Made by a program: the position numbers and the translations under genes
The notes under the pieces: generated by a model
What the model was told of the DNA's origin: nothing
Seen by the model: only the letters and a program-made list of their open reading frames with translations
Database searches by the model: none
NCBI GenBank assembly: GCA_023400405.1
Contig: JAEXFD010000013.1
Span: 248,001 to 312,000 of the forward strand
Length of the DNA: 64,000 nt
Source: Pseudomonadota bacterium
GTDB lineage: Bacteria; Pseudomonadota; Alphaproteobacteria; Sphingomonadales; Sphingomonadaceae
Direction of reading: 5' to 3'
Shown: positions 1 through 7,905 of the stretch, one piece after another
How the letters are laid out: each line of letters opens with the position of its first letter
How positions within the stretch are numbered: position 1 is the stretch's first letter

Positions 1-500
1 GTGACGAAGGCGACCGCCATGCGCGCGGTCAGATAGGGATCCTCGCCATAGGTTTCCTGGCCCCGCCCCCAGCGCGGATCGCGGAAGATGTTGATGTTGG
101 GCGACCAGGTATCGAGCCCCGTGCCGATCCGCCCCATCCGCCCAGTCTGCCGCGCCAGCGCATGGAGCCCGCGCACTTCGCTGCTGATCGTGTCGGCGAC
201 GCGGTTGACCAGCGGCGCATCGAAGGTCGCGGCGAGGCCGATCGGCTCGGCGAAATTGGTGGTCGGCAGGCTGCCGATCGCGCCGTGGAGCGATTCGGTC
301 CACCAATTATAGGCGGGGATGTTCAGCCGCGGGATAGCCGGCGCGGTGTTGAGCAGCTGCTCGACCTTCTCGTCGAGCGTCAGCCGGGCGACCGTCTCGC
401 TCGCCAGCTTCTCGGCGGCCGTCTGGGCGGAAGCGACGACCGGCAGGCAGGCCACGCCGGCAAGCAGCAACGCTCCGAATCGCAGTGTCGAATTGGCCAT
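1..500 (-). CDS. Glycoside hydrolase family 3 protein, N-terminal part (cut by window edge)
   Basis: Likely an exported beta-glycosidase (beta-xylosidase/beta-glucosidase class) that trims non-reducing ends of plant-type oligosaccharides. Only the first ~166 residues are in the window and the gene continues past base 1. The ATG at 498-500 is followed by a signal peptide (hydrophobic stretch ending near VASAQ, about residue 26), then the GH3 N-terminal domain with PNINIFRDPRWGRGQETYGEDP-type conserved sequence and an upstream YNWWTESLHG segment, both hallmarks of GH3. Substrate cannot be fixed from this part. The neighbouring GH51 arabinofuranosidase and sugar-acid enzyme suggest hemicellulose or arabinan side-chain degradation. 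A half-site of the locus operator lies about 90 bases upstream. Family call is firm; specificity is inferred. Confidence 0.9.
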   Translation of the reverse strand, partial: MANSTLRFGALLLAGVACLPVVASAQTAAEKLASETVARLTLDEKVEQLLNTAPAIPRLNIPAYNWWTESLHGAIGSLPTTNFAEPIGLAATFDAPLVNRVADTISSEVRGLHALARQTGRMGRIGTGLDTWSPNINIFRDPRWGRGQETYGEDPYLTARMAVAFV

Positions 501-588
501 ATCCAGGGTTCCTCTCGCCTGTGCCCGGCCGGATTACTCCGAGCGAATGGTAGCGTAGTTCGTTCGACCGGGGAGCCTCAATAGCACC

Positions 589-604
589 ACGACTAAGATC
601 TTAG
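589..604. promoter_or_regulatory. Palindrome with operator half-site upstream of the GH3 gene
   Basis: The perfect 12-base palindrome CTAAGATCTTAG (593-604) overlaps CGACTAA (590-596), which is one arm of the TTAGTCGGACTAA operator found at 4270-4282. It lies ~90 bases upstream of the GH3 start. The second operator arm is missing, so binding by the local GntR regulator is only a possibility. The rest of 501-746 shows no gene. Confidence 0.3.
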
Positions 605-746
605 ACGCCGAGGCGCGGATTCACTCGTCCGCCAATAAGCAGACAAATTCGGACGAAGGAGGCGAGGGATGCAGCGCGGGAGACGGCTTTGGCCGATCCC
701 AGTCTCTACGCCTGAGGTCTTCGCTAGCCCATCGGGCGGCGCGGCA

Positions 747-1514
747 TCACATCGAAGAGCGCGTATCCTCGAGCGCGAGTTCGACCAGGGCGCGCATCGC
801 CTCGCTCGCCGCTTCGGCGTCGCCCGCGGCAATCGCTTCATAGACGCGGACGTGATCGGGCAAGGGATCGCGCGGCAGCGCTCGCGCCCGCTGCTTGAAC
901 TGCGTCGTCCAGTTGACCGCAGCGCCGATGCTCGCGCTCAACGCGATCAGCGCGTTGTTGTGGGTCGCCTGGAGCACGGCGTCGTGGAAATCGCGGTCGG
1001 CGGCCCGGCCCGGTTCGGTCGCCAGGGTAAAGCGGCGCATCCTGGCGAGCGCGTCCTTCATCGCCTTGAGATCGGGCTTCTCGCGCCGCTCGGCCGCGAA
1101 CCGGGCGGCGGCGGGCTCGACGACCGCACGCAGCTCGAACAGGTCGCGGACGAAATCCAGATCGGGTTCCCCCGAAAAAGCCCAGCCGAGCACGGCCGGA
1201 TCGAGCATGTTCCAGCGATTGCGCGGCAGCACCCGCGTCCCGGCCTTGGGACGGCTTTCGACCAGGCCTTTCGCCGTCAGCACCTGCACCGCCTCGCGAT
1301 AGGCACTGCGCGAAACGTCGAGCGCCTCGGAATTGGCGACTTCCCCGGTCAGCCGCTCGCCCGGCGCGATCTGCCCGGAGACGATGGCAGTGCCGAGATA
1401 ATGGGCGACGGCGCCGCGCAGGCGGCGGCCCGACCCCTTGGGAGAAGGCGTCAGCCGGCCGCCGGGCGGGAGCGCAGGGGAAAGCACCGATGCCTTGTCC
1501 TTTTCCGATGCCAT
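747..1514 (-). CDS. FadR-subfamily GntR transcriptional regulator
   Basis: A 255-residue DNA-binding regulator, probably a repressor released by a sugar-acid intermediate. Residues ~28-95 form the GntR winged helix (IVSGQIAPGERLTGE, then SRSAYREAVQVLTAKGLVE and the wing KAGTRVLP). The C-terminal half is an all-helical FCD effector domain with the DFHDAVLQATHN metal/ligand motif. It is divergent from the araD1-type gene, and a GTCGGACTAAT sequence in the 117-base spacer repeats in the GH51 promoter. Those sites match the FadR-type consensus TNGTNNNACNA, so this gene is the natural candidate for control of the GH3, araD1 and GH51 genes. The effector is unknown; a deoxy-keto sugar acid fits the neighbourhood. 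Confidence 0.88.
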   Translation of the reverse strand: MASEKDKASVLSPALPPGGRLTPSPKGSGRRLRGAVAHYLGTAIVSGQIAPGERLTGEVANSEALDVSRSAYREAVQVLTAKGLVESRPKAGTRVLPRNRWNMLDPAVLGWAFSGEPDLDFVRDLFELRAVVEPAAARFAAERREKPDLKAMKDALARMRRFTLATEPGRAADRDFHDAVLQATHNNALIALSASIGAAVNWTTQFKQRARALPRDPLPDHVRVYEAIAAGDAEAASEAMRALVELALEDTRSSM

Positions 1515-1577
1515 CTCCCGGTGCTACTCCCGTGTTCTCGCGGCATCTTATCGACGCAAGCAGGCGCGCCATGCAAG

Positions 1578-1614
1578 TTGCGTTTCGGCCGGTCCGAAAA
1601 TATGTCGGACTAAT
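1578..1614 (+). promoter_or_regulatory. Promoter-like sequence with GntR-type operator before araD1
   Basis: TTGCGT (1578-1583), a 17-base gap and TATGTC (1601-1606) resemble a sigma-70 promoter reading toward the GTG at 1632. GTCGGACTAAT (1604-1614) overlaps the -10 element and is identical to 11 bases of the palindromic operator at 4270-4282. Its left arm is degenerate (ATGTC in place of TAGTC). A repressor bound here would block this promoter and sits in the shared spacer with the divergent regulator gene. Confidence 0.5.
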
Positions 1615-1631
1615 CAGCGGGAGAGACGGGC

Positions 1632-2621
1632 GTGCGCCTATTGCAGCATCGGGACGCCGACGGCACGCGCCGGGTGATCGCCGCCCGGGCGGAGGGGGCA
1701 GGCTTCGTGGTCGGCGTGACGGACGTCCGCCGCCTGGCGATGCGCGCTATCGAGCGCGGTGAGACGCTGGCCGAGGCAGTGGACGCGCTCGGCGTCGACG
1801 GCAGCGTCGATCTCGGCGCCGCGCTCGACGCAGGCGAACTGCTCGCCCCGATCGACCATCCCGATCCGGCCCACCTGATCCTCAGCGGCACCGGGCTCAC
1901 GCATCTCGGCTCGGCCGAAGGGCGCGACAAGATGCACCGCGAAGCCGTGGCCGCCGAGCAGCAGACCGACAGTATGCGGATGTTCCTGGAAGGTGTCGCC
2001 GGCGGCAAGCCCGCGCCCGGCGCGATCGGCCAGCAGCCCGAATGGTTCTACAAGGGCAATGGTCGTCATCTTGTCGGCCCCGGCGCCCCGCTGGTCATGC
2101 CCGGGTTCGCCAAGGACGGCGGCGAGGAGCCCGAACTCGCCGGCATCTACCTGATCGGTCCGGACGGCACGCCCTGGCGGCTCGGCCTGTGCCTCGCCAA
2201 CGAATTCAGCGACCATGTCACCGAACGGCACAACTATCTCTGGCTCGCCCATTCGAAGCTGCGCCACGCGGCGCTGGGCCCCGAGCTGCTGACGGGCACG
2301 CCGCCGGCCGATGTGCGCGGCACCAGCCGGATTCTGCGCGACGGCGCGGTGCTATGGGAGAGGCCGTTCCTGTCGGGCGAGGACAACATGTCGCACGCGC
2401 TCGCCAATCTCGAGCATCACCATTTCAAATATCCGCTGTTCCGTGTGCCCGGCGACGTCCATGTCCATTTCTTCGGCACCGCGACGCTGTCCTTTGCGGA
2501 CGGCGTGCGGACAGCGCCGGGCGACCTATTCGAGATCGAGGCCGCGCCCTTCACCCTGCCGCTGCGCAACCCGCTCGCGCGCGCCGAAGACGAGGGCGCC
2601 CGCCGCGTCCGTACGCTCTAG
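1632..2621 (+). CDS. araD1: AraD1/GguC-family protein (fumarylacetoacetate-hydrolase fold), sugar-acid catabolism
   Basis: A 329-residue protein resembling the AraD1/GguC family, which has the fumarylacetoacetate hydrolase fold and is associated with oxidative (non-phosphorylative) L-arabinose breakdown, acting on 2-keto-3-deoxy sugar acids. Visible landmarks are the SGTGLTHLGSAEGRDKMH segment (~residues 80-97), a QQPEWFYKGN stretch and the C-terminal metal-site region ending in DLFEIEAAPFTLPLRNP. The GTG at 1632 follows a GGGAGAG ribosome site. The gene is divergent from the GntR regulator and convergent with the GH51 arabinofuranosidase, so sugar release and catabolism are encoded side by side. 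Dehydratase versus hydrolase activity cannot be decided from sequence alone. Confidence 0.78.
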   Translation: MRLLQHRDADGTRRVIAARAEGAGFVVGVTDVRRLAMRAIERGETLAEAVDALGVDGSVDLGAALDAGELLAPIDHPDPAHLILSGTGLTHLGSAEGRDKMHREAVAAEQQTDSMRMFLEGVAGGKPAPGAIGQQPEWFYKGNGRHLVGPGAPLVMPGFAKDGGEEPELAGIYLIGPDGTPWRLGLCLANEFSDHVTERHNYLWLAHSKLRHAALGPELLTGTPPADVRGTSRILRDGAVLWERPFLSGEDNMSHALANLEHHHFKYPLFRVPGDVHVHFFGTATLSFADGVRTAPGDLFEIEAAPFTLPLRNPLARAEDEGARRVRTL

Positions 2622-2631
2622 TTGGCCGCCG

Positions 2632-4224
2632 TCACGGCTCGATCTGCACGACGGCGATTGACTTGCCCGGCAGGTCGAGGGCGATCCCGCCCTTGTCCGG
2701 CATTCCGGCGAAGGCGCGCGGGCTGACGATCGCGGGGCTGTCGAAGCTGTTGACCGAATCCACGCGCGGGGCGGTCAGCAGCGTCCCGCGGGCGGCGCGG
2801 GCCTGCACGCCGGCGAAGCGCGCGGCAATCCGCACCGGCCGCTCGGGATCGAGATTGGTCACCGCCAGCCACAGCTTGCCCGAAGTGTCACGCGCCGCAA
2901 TCGCATCGACCCGCGGCAGCCTGACATCGCCCTGAACATAGCTTCCTGTCTCGAAGCGCACCGGAACCGACCGCGCGCCCTGGAAGGGCAGGTACATCTT
3001 GTAGACGTGGTAGGTCGGGGTGAGGACCATCCTCTCCTTGTCGGTGAGGATCATCGCCTGGAGCACGTTGGCCATCTGCGCGATGTTGGTCATCCGCACG
3101 CGATCGGCGTGGCGGGCGAAGATGTTGAGGTTGAGCGCGGCGATGATCGCGTCGCGCATCGAATTCTGCTGCTGGAGGAATCCGGGGTTGCTGCCCGGAT
3201 TGGGCGCGAGCCAGACGCCCCATTCGTCGATCGCCAGCGCGATCTTCTTGTCGGGATCATATTTGTCCATGATCGCCGAATGCTTGGCGACGATGGCTTC
3301 CATGCCGAGCGTCTCCTTGATCAGCCTGGCATAGCCGGTCGCGTCGAAGCCGGTGCTCGGATAGGAAGGCGGCCAGCCGCCCGTGGTATAATGGTGGAGC
3401 GACAGGCCCTCGATGTTCCAGCTCCAGTCGTGCGCCTTCCAGGCCTTCATCACGCCTTCGGTATAGGCGGGGTCGTCGTCGCTGGGGCCGACGGCGATGC
3501 GCTGCATTGCCTCGGCGCCGGTCTGGGCCGGGTTATAGTTGCGCACGAAGCGCGCGAACGGCTTCATTACATCGGTATAATGCTCGGGCGTCATCGCGCC
3601 GCCGCAGCCCCAGCTTTCGTTGCCGAGCCCGAGGAACTTGACCTTGTACGGCGCGGCATGGCCGTTGGCGGCGCGTTCCTTGCCCGCAGTCGTCGCCGGG
3701 TCGGCGGTCATATATTCCAGCCATTCGGCCGCCTCGCCCGCCGTGCCCGAGCCGAGATTGACCGAAACATAGGCCTCGCTGCCGATCTGATCGACAAAGT
3801 CCATGAACTCGTCGGTGCCGAAGCTGTTGGGTTCGGTCGCGCCGCCCCAGTTCGAATTGATCGTGATCCGGCGCCCCTTTTCGGGCCCGATGCCGTGGCG
3901 CCAATGATATTCGTCGGCGAAGCATCCCCCGGGCCATCGGACATTGGGCACCCGGATCGCCCGCAAGGCCGCGACCACGTCCTTGCGGATGCCGCGCACA
4001 TTGGGGATGGCCGAGCCCTTGCCGACCCACACCCCGCCATAGATGCCGGTGCCGAGATGCTCGGCGAACTGGCCGAAGATGTTGCGATCGATCGTGCTGC
4101 CGCTCGTGCCGGCATCGACCGTCACTTCTATGGGCGATCCGGGGAGCGATTGTGCCGAGGTGGGCATCGCAGTCCAGGCGAGTGCCAGCGCGCCGGCGGC
4201 GGCCCGGCGGGCGAGATCGATCAT
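2632..4224 (-). CDS. abfA: Exported alpha-L-arabinofuranosidase, GH51
   Basis: A 530-residue retaining glycosidase that removes terminal alpha-L-arabinofuranosyl groups from arabinan or arabinoxylan oligomers. A signal peptide covers about residues 1-24 (cleavage after MPTSAQ), so the enzyme is probably periplasmic or outer-membrane-exposed, whereas many bacterial GH51 enzymes are cytoplasmic. The N-terminal part carries NIFGQFAEHLG and VRWPGGCFADEYHW. The acid/base is Glu203 in GNESWG and the nucleophile is Glu334 in IDEWGVW. The C-terminal beta domain ends in SIAVVQIEP. The start follows GAGAGGAAG. The promoter carries the GntR-type operator. Family and catalytic residues are clear. Confidence 0.93.
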   Translation of the reverse strand: MIDLARRAAAGALALAWTAMPTSAQSLPGSPIEVTVDAGTSGSTIDRNIFGQFAEHLGTGIYGGVWVGKGSAIPNVRGIRKDVVAALRAIRVPNVRWPGGCFADEYHWRHGIGPEKGRRITINSNWGGATEPNSFGTDEFMDFVDQIGSEAYVSVNLGSGTAGEAAEWLEYMTADPATTAGKERAANGHAAPYKVKFLGLGNESWGCGGAMTPEHYTDVMKPFARFVRNYNPAQTGAEAMQRIAVGPSDDDPAYTEGVMKAWKAHDWSWNIEGLSLHHYTTGGWPPSYPSTGFDATGYARLIKETLGMEAIVAKHSAIMDKYDPDKKIALAIDEWGVWLAPNPGSNPGFLQQQNSMRDAIIAALNLNIFARHADRVRMTNIAQMANVLQAMILTDKERMVLTPTYHVYKMYLPFQGARSVPVRFETGSYVQGDVRLPRVDAIAARDTSGKLWLAVTNLDPERPVRIAARFAGVQARAARGTLLTAPRVDSVNSFDSPAIVSPRAFAGMPDKGGIALDLPGKSIAVVQIEP

Positions 4225-4265
4225 GATTCTTCCTCTCCACCGCCCGAGAGCCGGCCGGCCGAATT

Positions 4266-4294
4266 ATTTTTAGTCGGACTAATTAATCGGTCAA
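4266..4294 (-). promoter_or_regulatory. GH51 promoter with palindromic GntR-type operator in the spacer
   Basis: On the minus strand, TTGACC (4289-4294) is followed by a 17-base spacer and AAAAAT (4266-4271). The spacer holds TTAGTCGGACTAA (4270-4282), a palindrome that is perfect around its central base and fits the FadR-subfamily consensus TNGTNNNACNA. The operator lies between -35 and -10, which is a classic repressor position. Confidence 0.6.
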
Positions 4295-4392
4295 GCGCAC
4301 GTCTCATCACCCGCCTCCGGGCGCTTCGGCGGCCGCGCGGGATAGTAACTTCAAGAGCAGACGCGAGCAGCGGCGCTGTCGTGATGATTTCG

Positions 4393-4406
4393 TGGAAACG
4401 CTTCCA
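4393..4406. promoter_or_regulatory. LacI/GalR-type operator upstream of the TonB receptor gene
   Basis: TGGAAACGCTTCCA is a 14-base near-palindrome (12 of 14 positions symmetric) with the central CG typical of LacI-family operators. It lies 230 bases upstream of the receptor start and ~110 bases upstream of the promoter candidate. No LacI-family gene is present in the window, so the regulator would be encoded elsewhere. Confidence 0.5.
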
Positions 4407-4518
4407 AACAAGCTCGCCGCGCAATTGCAGTTGCCGGCAAGTTAAAATGCCATGCACCATGGCTGTCGCAGATCGGCCACACTTGCAGAAATTGCGTTCG
4501 AACGAGACGAAGCGCGAG

Positions 4519-4550
4519 TTGACAAGTGCCGCAAGAATGATAGCGATAAC
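4519..4550 (+). promoter_or_regulatory. Promoter candidate for the TonB-dependent receptor
   Basis: A perfect -35 TTGACA (4519-4524) is followed by weak -10 options in TAGCGATAAC (4541-4550). The -10 element is poor, so the assignment rests mainly on the -35 and its position ~100 bases before the ATG. Confidence 0.35.
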
Positions 4551-4622
4551 ATCGGGCGAGCATCGGGCTCACCCACAATAATAACGATCCGCGCCGCACA
4601 ACGGCCGGCAAAAGGAGGGGAT

Positions 4623-7600
4623 ATGAAGAGTATTTCGCGTGCGCCGAATCTCGTGCGCTCCGCATCCATTCTCGCACTCGCTGTCGGGCTTGCCGTGCCG
4701 ACCATGGCGCAGGCGCAGGCCGACAACGCTGTCGCCCCGCAGGCCGATGGAGCCGGGCAGGACGACCAGGCACCCGACATCGTCGTCACCGGCATCCGCG
4801 CCTCGCTCGAACGCTCGATCCAGATCAAGCGCGAGGCCCCGGGCGTCGTCGACGCGATCTCGGCCGAGGACATCGGCAAGTTCCCGGACACCAACCTCGC
4901 CGAATCGCTTCAGCGCATCCCCGGCGTTTCGATCAACCGCACCAACGGCGAAGGATCGCTGGTCACGGTTCGCGGCTTCGGCCCGACCTACAATCTGGTG
5001 ACGCTCAACGGCCGCCAGCTCGCGGCGTCGAACGTCTCGGTGGTCGGCGGTGACGAGAACGCCGACGGCGCCCAGGGCACGACGCGCTCGTTCGACTTCT
5101 CCAACCTCGCGACCGAAGGCGTGCGCACGCTCGAAGTTTACAAGACCGGCCGTGCGGCGATCCCCTCGGGCGGCATCGGCGCGACGATCAACGTCGTCTC
5201 GCGCAAGCCGCTCGACGACCATAATACGGGCCTGACCGGGAGCATCGGCGCCAAGGCAGTGTACGACACCAGCGTCGATGGCTGCCTCGATTGCGGATCG
5301 AAGGTGACACCGGAATTCTCCGGTGTGGTGAGCTGGAGCGATCCGGAGCAGCGCTTCGGCGTGATGCTGTTCGGCAGCTATCAGAAGCGCAACTTCACGT
5401 CGATCTCGGCGACGTCGAACGACTGGAACATCATCCCGTACAGCACTTTCATCACCGGCGGGTTCGCCCGAAGCGGCGGTGTCTGCCCGACGACGACGCC
5501 GACGCCGACCTGCACGGTGGTCAACAACGCGCCGAGCAATCCGAACCAGCTCGTCGCGATCCCGAACGACAGCCGCTATCACTATGCCGAGGGTTCGCGC
5601 GAGCGCATCAACGGCCAGGCAGTGGTCCAGTTCAAGCCGACCGATTCGCTGACCATCACGGCCGACGCACTCTACGCGCAGAACAAGCAGCGCGAGACCC
5701 GCTCGGACCTCTCGAACTGGTTCAGCCGCCCGTTCGACGTGGTGACCTTCGACGGCGATCCCACCGTCGCCACGGCGACCTATCTGCATGAGACGATCAA
5801 CGGCCAGAAGGACGAGGGCTTCGAGGCGCAGTCGCGCGCGCAGAAGGGCAAGCTCGAGGACTACGGCCTCAACTTCGACTGGCAGATGGCGAGCAACCTG
5901 TCGCTGCGCCTGGACGGGCACATCTCGACCTCGTCGAGCACGCCGGACAACCCCAATGGCGTGAGCTCGACCCTGGTCGGCATGGGTGCGAACGTCGTCG
6001 CGGCGCACTCGGTCGACTATTCGCACGGCATTCCGCAGCAGGACATCACGCTGGGCGCCGCGGGCCCGCTCGACATCAACGATGTCGGCTCGCAGGTGGG
6101 CCGGACCAATGCCTCCACGCAGCGGCAGAAGGTCAAGGAACTGCGCGCCGATTTCGGCTGGGACCTGGGCGGCGAAAGCCGGTTCGATTTCGGCGCGAAC
6201 TATCGCAGCTCCGACATGCACCAGACCTTCGTCTCGACCCAGCAGACGCTGGGCGACTGGGGCATCAACAATCCGGGCGACGTCAATCGGCTGGCGCCGG
6301 GCGCACTCCAGGCCTTCTGCCTCGAATGCAAGTTCAGCCAGTATAATCCCGGCGGCGATCCCGACTCGCAGCTCGCCTTCCGCGGCGTTGCCTCGACCCT
6401 GTATCCGATCCTTTCGACCTATTATGCCGGCCGCGGCAATGCGGTGGGGGTGACCGGCAGCCAGGACAATCGGGTCAAGGAAGAGATTTGGGCAGCCTAT
6501 GGCCAGGTCACCTGGAAGGGCGATCTGGGCGGCGCGCCGGCGCGATTGGTCGCGGGCATCCGCTACGAGCACACCAAATCGACGACGACGTCGCTCGAAG
6601 CGATCCCGGCTGGCATCGCCTGGGTCTCGGACAACGACTTCACCGTGTCGATTTCGAACCAGACCCAGTTCGTCAAGGACGGCGGCAGCTACAGCAACCT
6701 GCTGCCCCAGGTCGACTTCCAGGTCGAGCTGAAGCCCAACCTGATCGCCCGCCTCTCGTACAGCAAGACGAACGCGCGTCCGAACTACAATAACCTCTAT
6801 ACTGCGACGACGGTAGGCGGGCCGCCGCGGCCGACCAACAATGGCGGCATCCCCGGCGCTTCGGTGGGCAATGCCCGGCTGAAGCCGATCGAATCGGACA
6901 ATTTCGACGCGTCGCTCGAATGGTATTTCAAGCCGGACAGCTATGTGTCGGTCGCCTTCTTCGACAAGCGCGTCCATAATTTCATCGGAAACGGCCAGTA
7001 CACCTCGTCGCTGTTCGGGCTGCGAGATCCGAGCTCGGGTGCCGCGGGCAGCCGTTCGGGGCAGGCCAAGGGCGCGCTGGGCGGCCTCGGTGCCGATGTC
7101 AGCGACGTCAACCTGTTCGTGATGTCGGCGCTGATCCAAGCGACCGGTTCGGTGGCCGCAGCGACGGCGCAGTTTACGGCGCACTATAATCCGGCAACGC
7201 GCTCGCTCGACGACGATTACGTCAAGCAGATCAACAACACCTACGATTTGGCTGGGATCGCCAGCGATCCGCTCTACCAGTTCCAGGTGACGCAGCCGAT
7301 CAACAACAAGGATGCCGAAATCTACGGCATGGAGCTCGCCGGCCAGTACTTCCTGGGCAATACGGGCTTCGGCATCGCGGCGGCCTATACGTTGGTGCGC
7401 GGCGATGTCGGCTTCAACCGCGGCGCGAGCCCGGCGGAAGACCAGTTCGCGCTGCTGGGCCTTTCGGACACGATCAGCGGCACGCTGATCTACGAAAAGA
7501 ACGGCATCTCGGCTCGTGTCGCCTATAACTGGCGCGACAAGTTCCTGTCGGGCATCAACCGCCAGGGATCGCGCAACCCCGAGTTCACCGCGCCGTTTGG

Positions 7601-7772
7601 CCAGCTCGATGCCACGCTGAGCTATGAGATCACGCCGCATGTCGCGATCACGCTCGAAGGCATCAACCTGACCAAGGAAAGCGTGCGGACCTACGCCCGC
7701 GACGAAAAGGAACTGTGGTACGCGCAGGAGCTCGACCGCCGCTTCCTGCTCGGTGCGCGCTTCAAGTTCTGA
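4623..7772 (+). CDS. Oligosaccharide-type TonB-dependent outer-membrane receptor
   Basis: A 1049-residue outer-membrane transporter of the long Xanthomonas/Caulobacter-type receptor class, expected to import glycans or other bulky ligands using TonB energy. The ATG at 4623 follows AAAGGAGGGG; a longer in-frame start at 4452 has no comparable signal. The signal peptide ends near MAQAQA (~residue 31), followed by a TonB-box-like DIVVTGIR and a plug domain (ISAEDIGKFPDTNLAESLQRIPGV, then GSLVTVRGFG). The beta barrel ends in aromatic RFKF. Three close cysteine pairs (221/224, 288/297, 566/569) look like disulfides in external loops. A strong terminator follows, then the SapC-cupin-halogenase cassette. 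Neighbouring GH51 and GH3 genes suggest an arabinose-containing ligand. Confidence 0.93.
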   Translation: MKSISRAPNLVRSASILALAVGLAVPTMAQAQADNAVAPQADGAGQDDQAPDIVVTGIRASLERSIQIKREAPGVVDAISAEDIGKFPDTNLAESLQRIPGVSINRTNGEGSLVTVRGFGPTYNLVTLNGRQLAASNVSVVGGDENADGAQGTTRSFDFSNLATEGVRTLEVYKTGRAAIPSGGIGATINVVSRKPLDDHNTGLTGSIGAKAVYDTSVDGCLDCGSKVTPEFSGVVSWSDPEQRFGVMLFGSYQKRNFTSISATSNDWNIIPYSTFITGGFARSGGVCPTTTPTPTCTVVNNAPSNPNQLVAIPNDSRYHYAEGSRERINGQAVVQFKPTDSLTITADALYAQNKQRETRSDLSNWFSRPFDVVTFDGDPTVATATYLHETINGQKDEGFEAQSRAQKGKLEDYGLNFDWQMASNLSLRLDGHISTSSSTPDNPNGVSSTLVGMGANVVAAHSVDYSHGIPQQDITLGAAGPLDINDVGSQVGRTNASTQRQKVKELRADFGWDLGGESRFDFGANYRSSDMHQTFVSTQQTLGDWGINNPGDVNRLAPGALQAFCLECKFSQYNPGGDPDSQLAFRGVASTLYPILSTYYAGRGNAVGVTGSQDNRVKEEIWAAYGQVTWKGDLGGAPARLVAGIRYEHTKSTTTSLEAIPAGIAWVSDNDFTVSISNQTQFVKDGGSYSNLLPQVDFQVELKPNLIARLSYSKTNARPNYNNLYTATTVGGPPRPTNNGGIPGASVGNARLKPIESDNFDASLEWYFKPDSYVSVAFFDKRVHNFIGNGQYTSSLFGLRDPSSGAAGSRSGQAKGALGGLGADVSDVNLFVMSALIQATGSVAAATAQFTAHYNPATRSLDDDYVKQINNTYDLAGIASDPLYQFQVTQPINNKDAEIYGMELAGQYFLGNTGFGIAAAYTLVRGDVGFNRGASPAEDQFALLGLSDTISGTLIYEKNGISARVAYNWRDKFLSGINRQGSRNPEFTAPFGQLDATLSYEITPHVAITLEGINLTKESVRTYARDEKELWYAQELDRRFLLGARFKF

Positions 7773-7805
7773 CGGATCCGCGGCGACGCGGTAAGAGGGG
7801 GAATG

Positions 7806-7840
7806 AGGGCCGTTGTGCTGAAAGGTGCAACGGCCCTTTT
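7806..7840 (+). terminator. Rho-independent terminator after the TonB receptor
   Basis: GGGCCGTTG (7807-7815) pairs perfectly with CAACGGCCC (7828-7836) across a 12-base loop and is followed by TTTT. It separates the receptor from the downstream cassette, though read-through is possible since the next start is only 65 bases away. Confidence 0.88.
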
Positions 7841-7905
7841 CTTATCCCGTTGAGGCCCTCCCCGCTTTGCGCCAAGATGCCTTTACCAAAGGATTTGTTC
7901 TTCCG

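Larger units (their letters stand above)
4225..4622. other. Regulatory spacer between the GH51 and TonB-receptor genes
   Basis: This 398-base divergent spacer has no convincing gene. It contains the GH51 promoter with its operator (4266-4294), a LacI-type palindrome (4393-4406) and a promoter candidate for the receptor gene (4519-4550). AAAGGAGGGG (4611-4620) is an unusually strong ribosome binding site just before the receptor ATG at 4623. Confidence 0.7.

Noticed and set aside
4569..7640. A 1023-codon open frame antisense to the TonB receptor
   Set aside because: It is arginine-, alanine- and valine-rich with no domain pattern and lies fully opposite a gene with clear family features. High GC makes such antisense frames long by chance.
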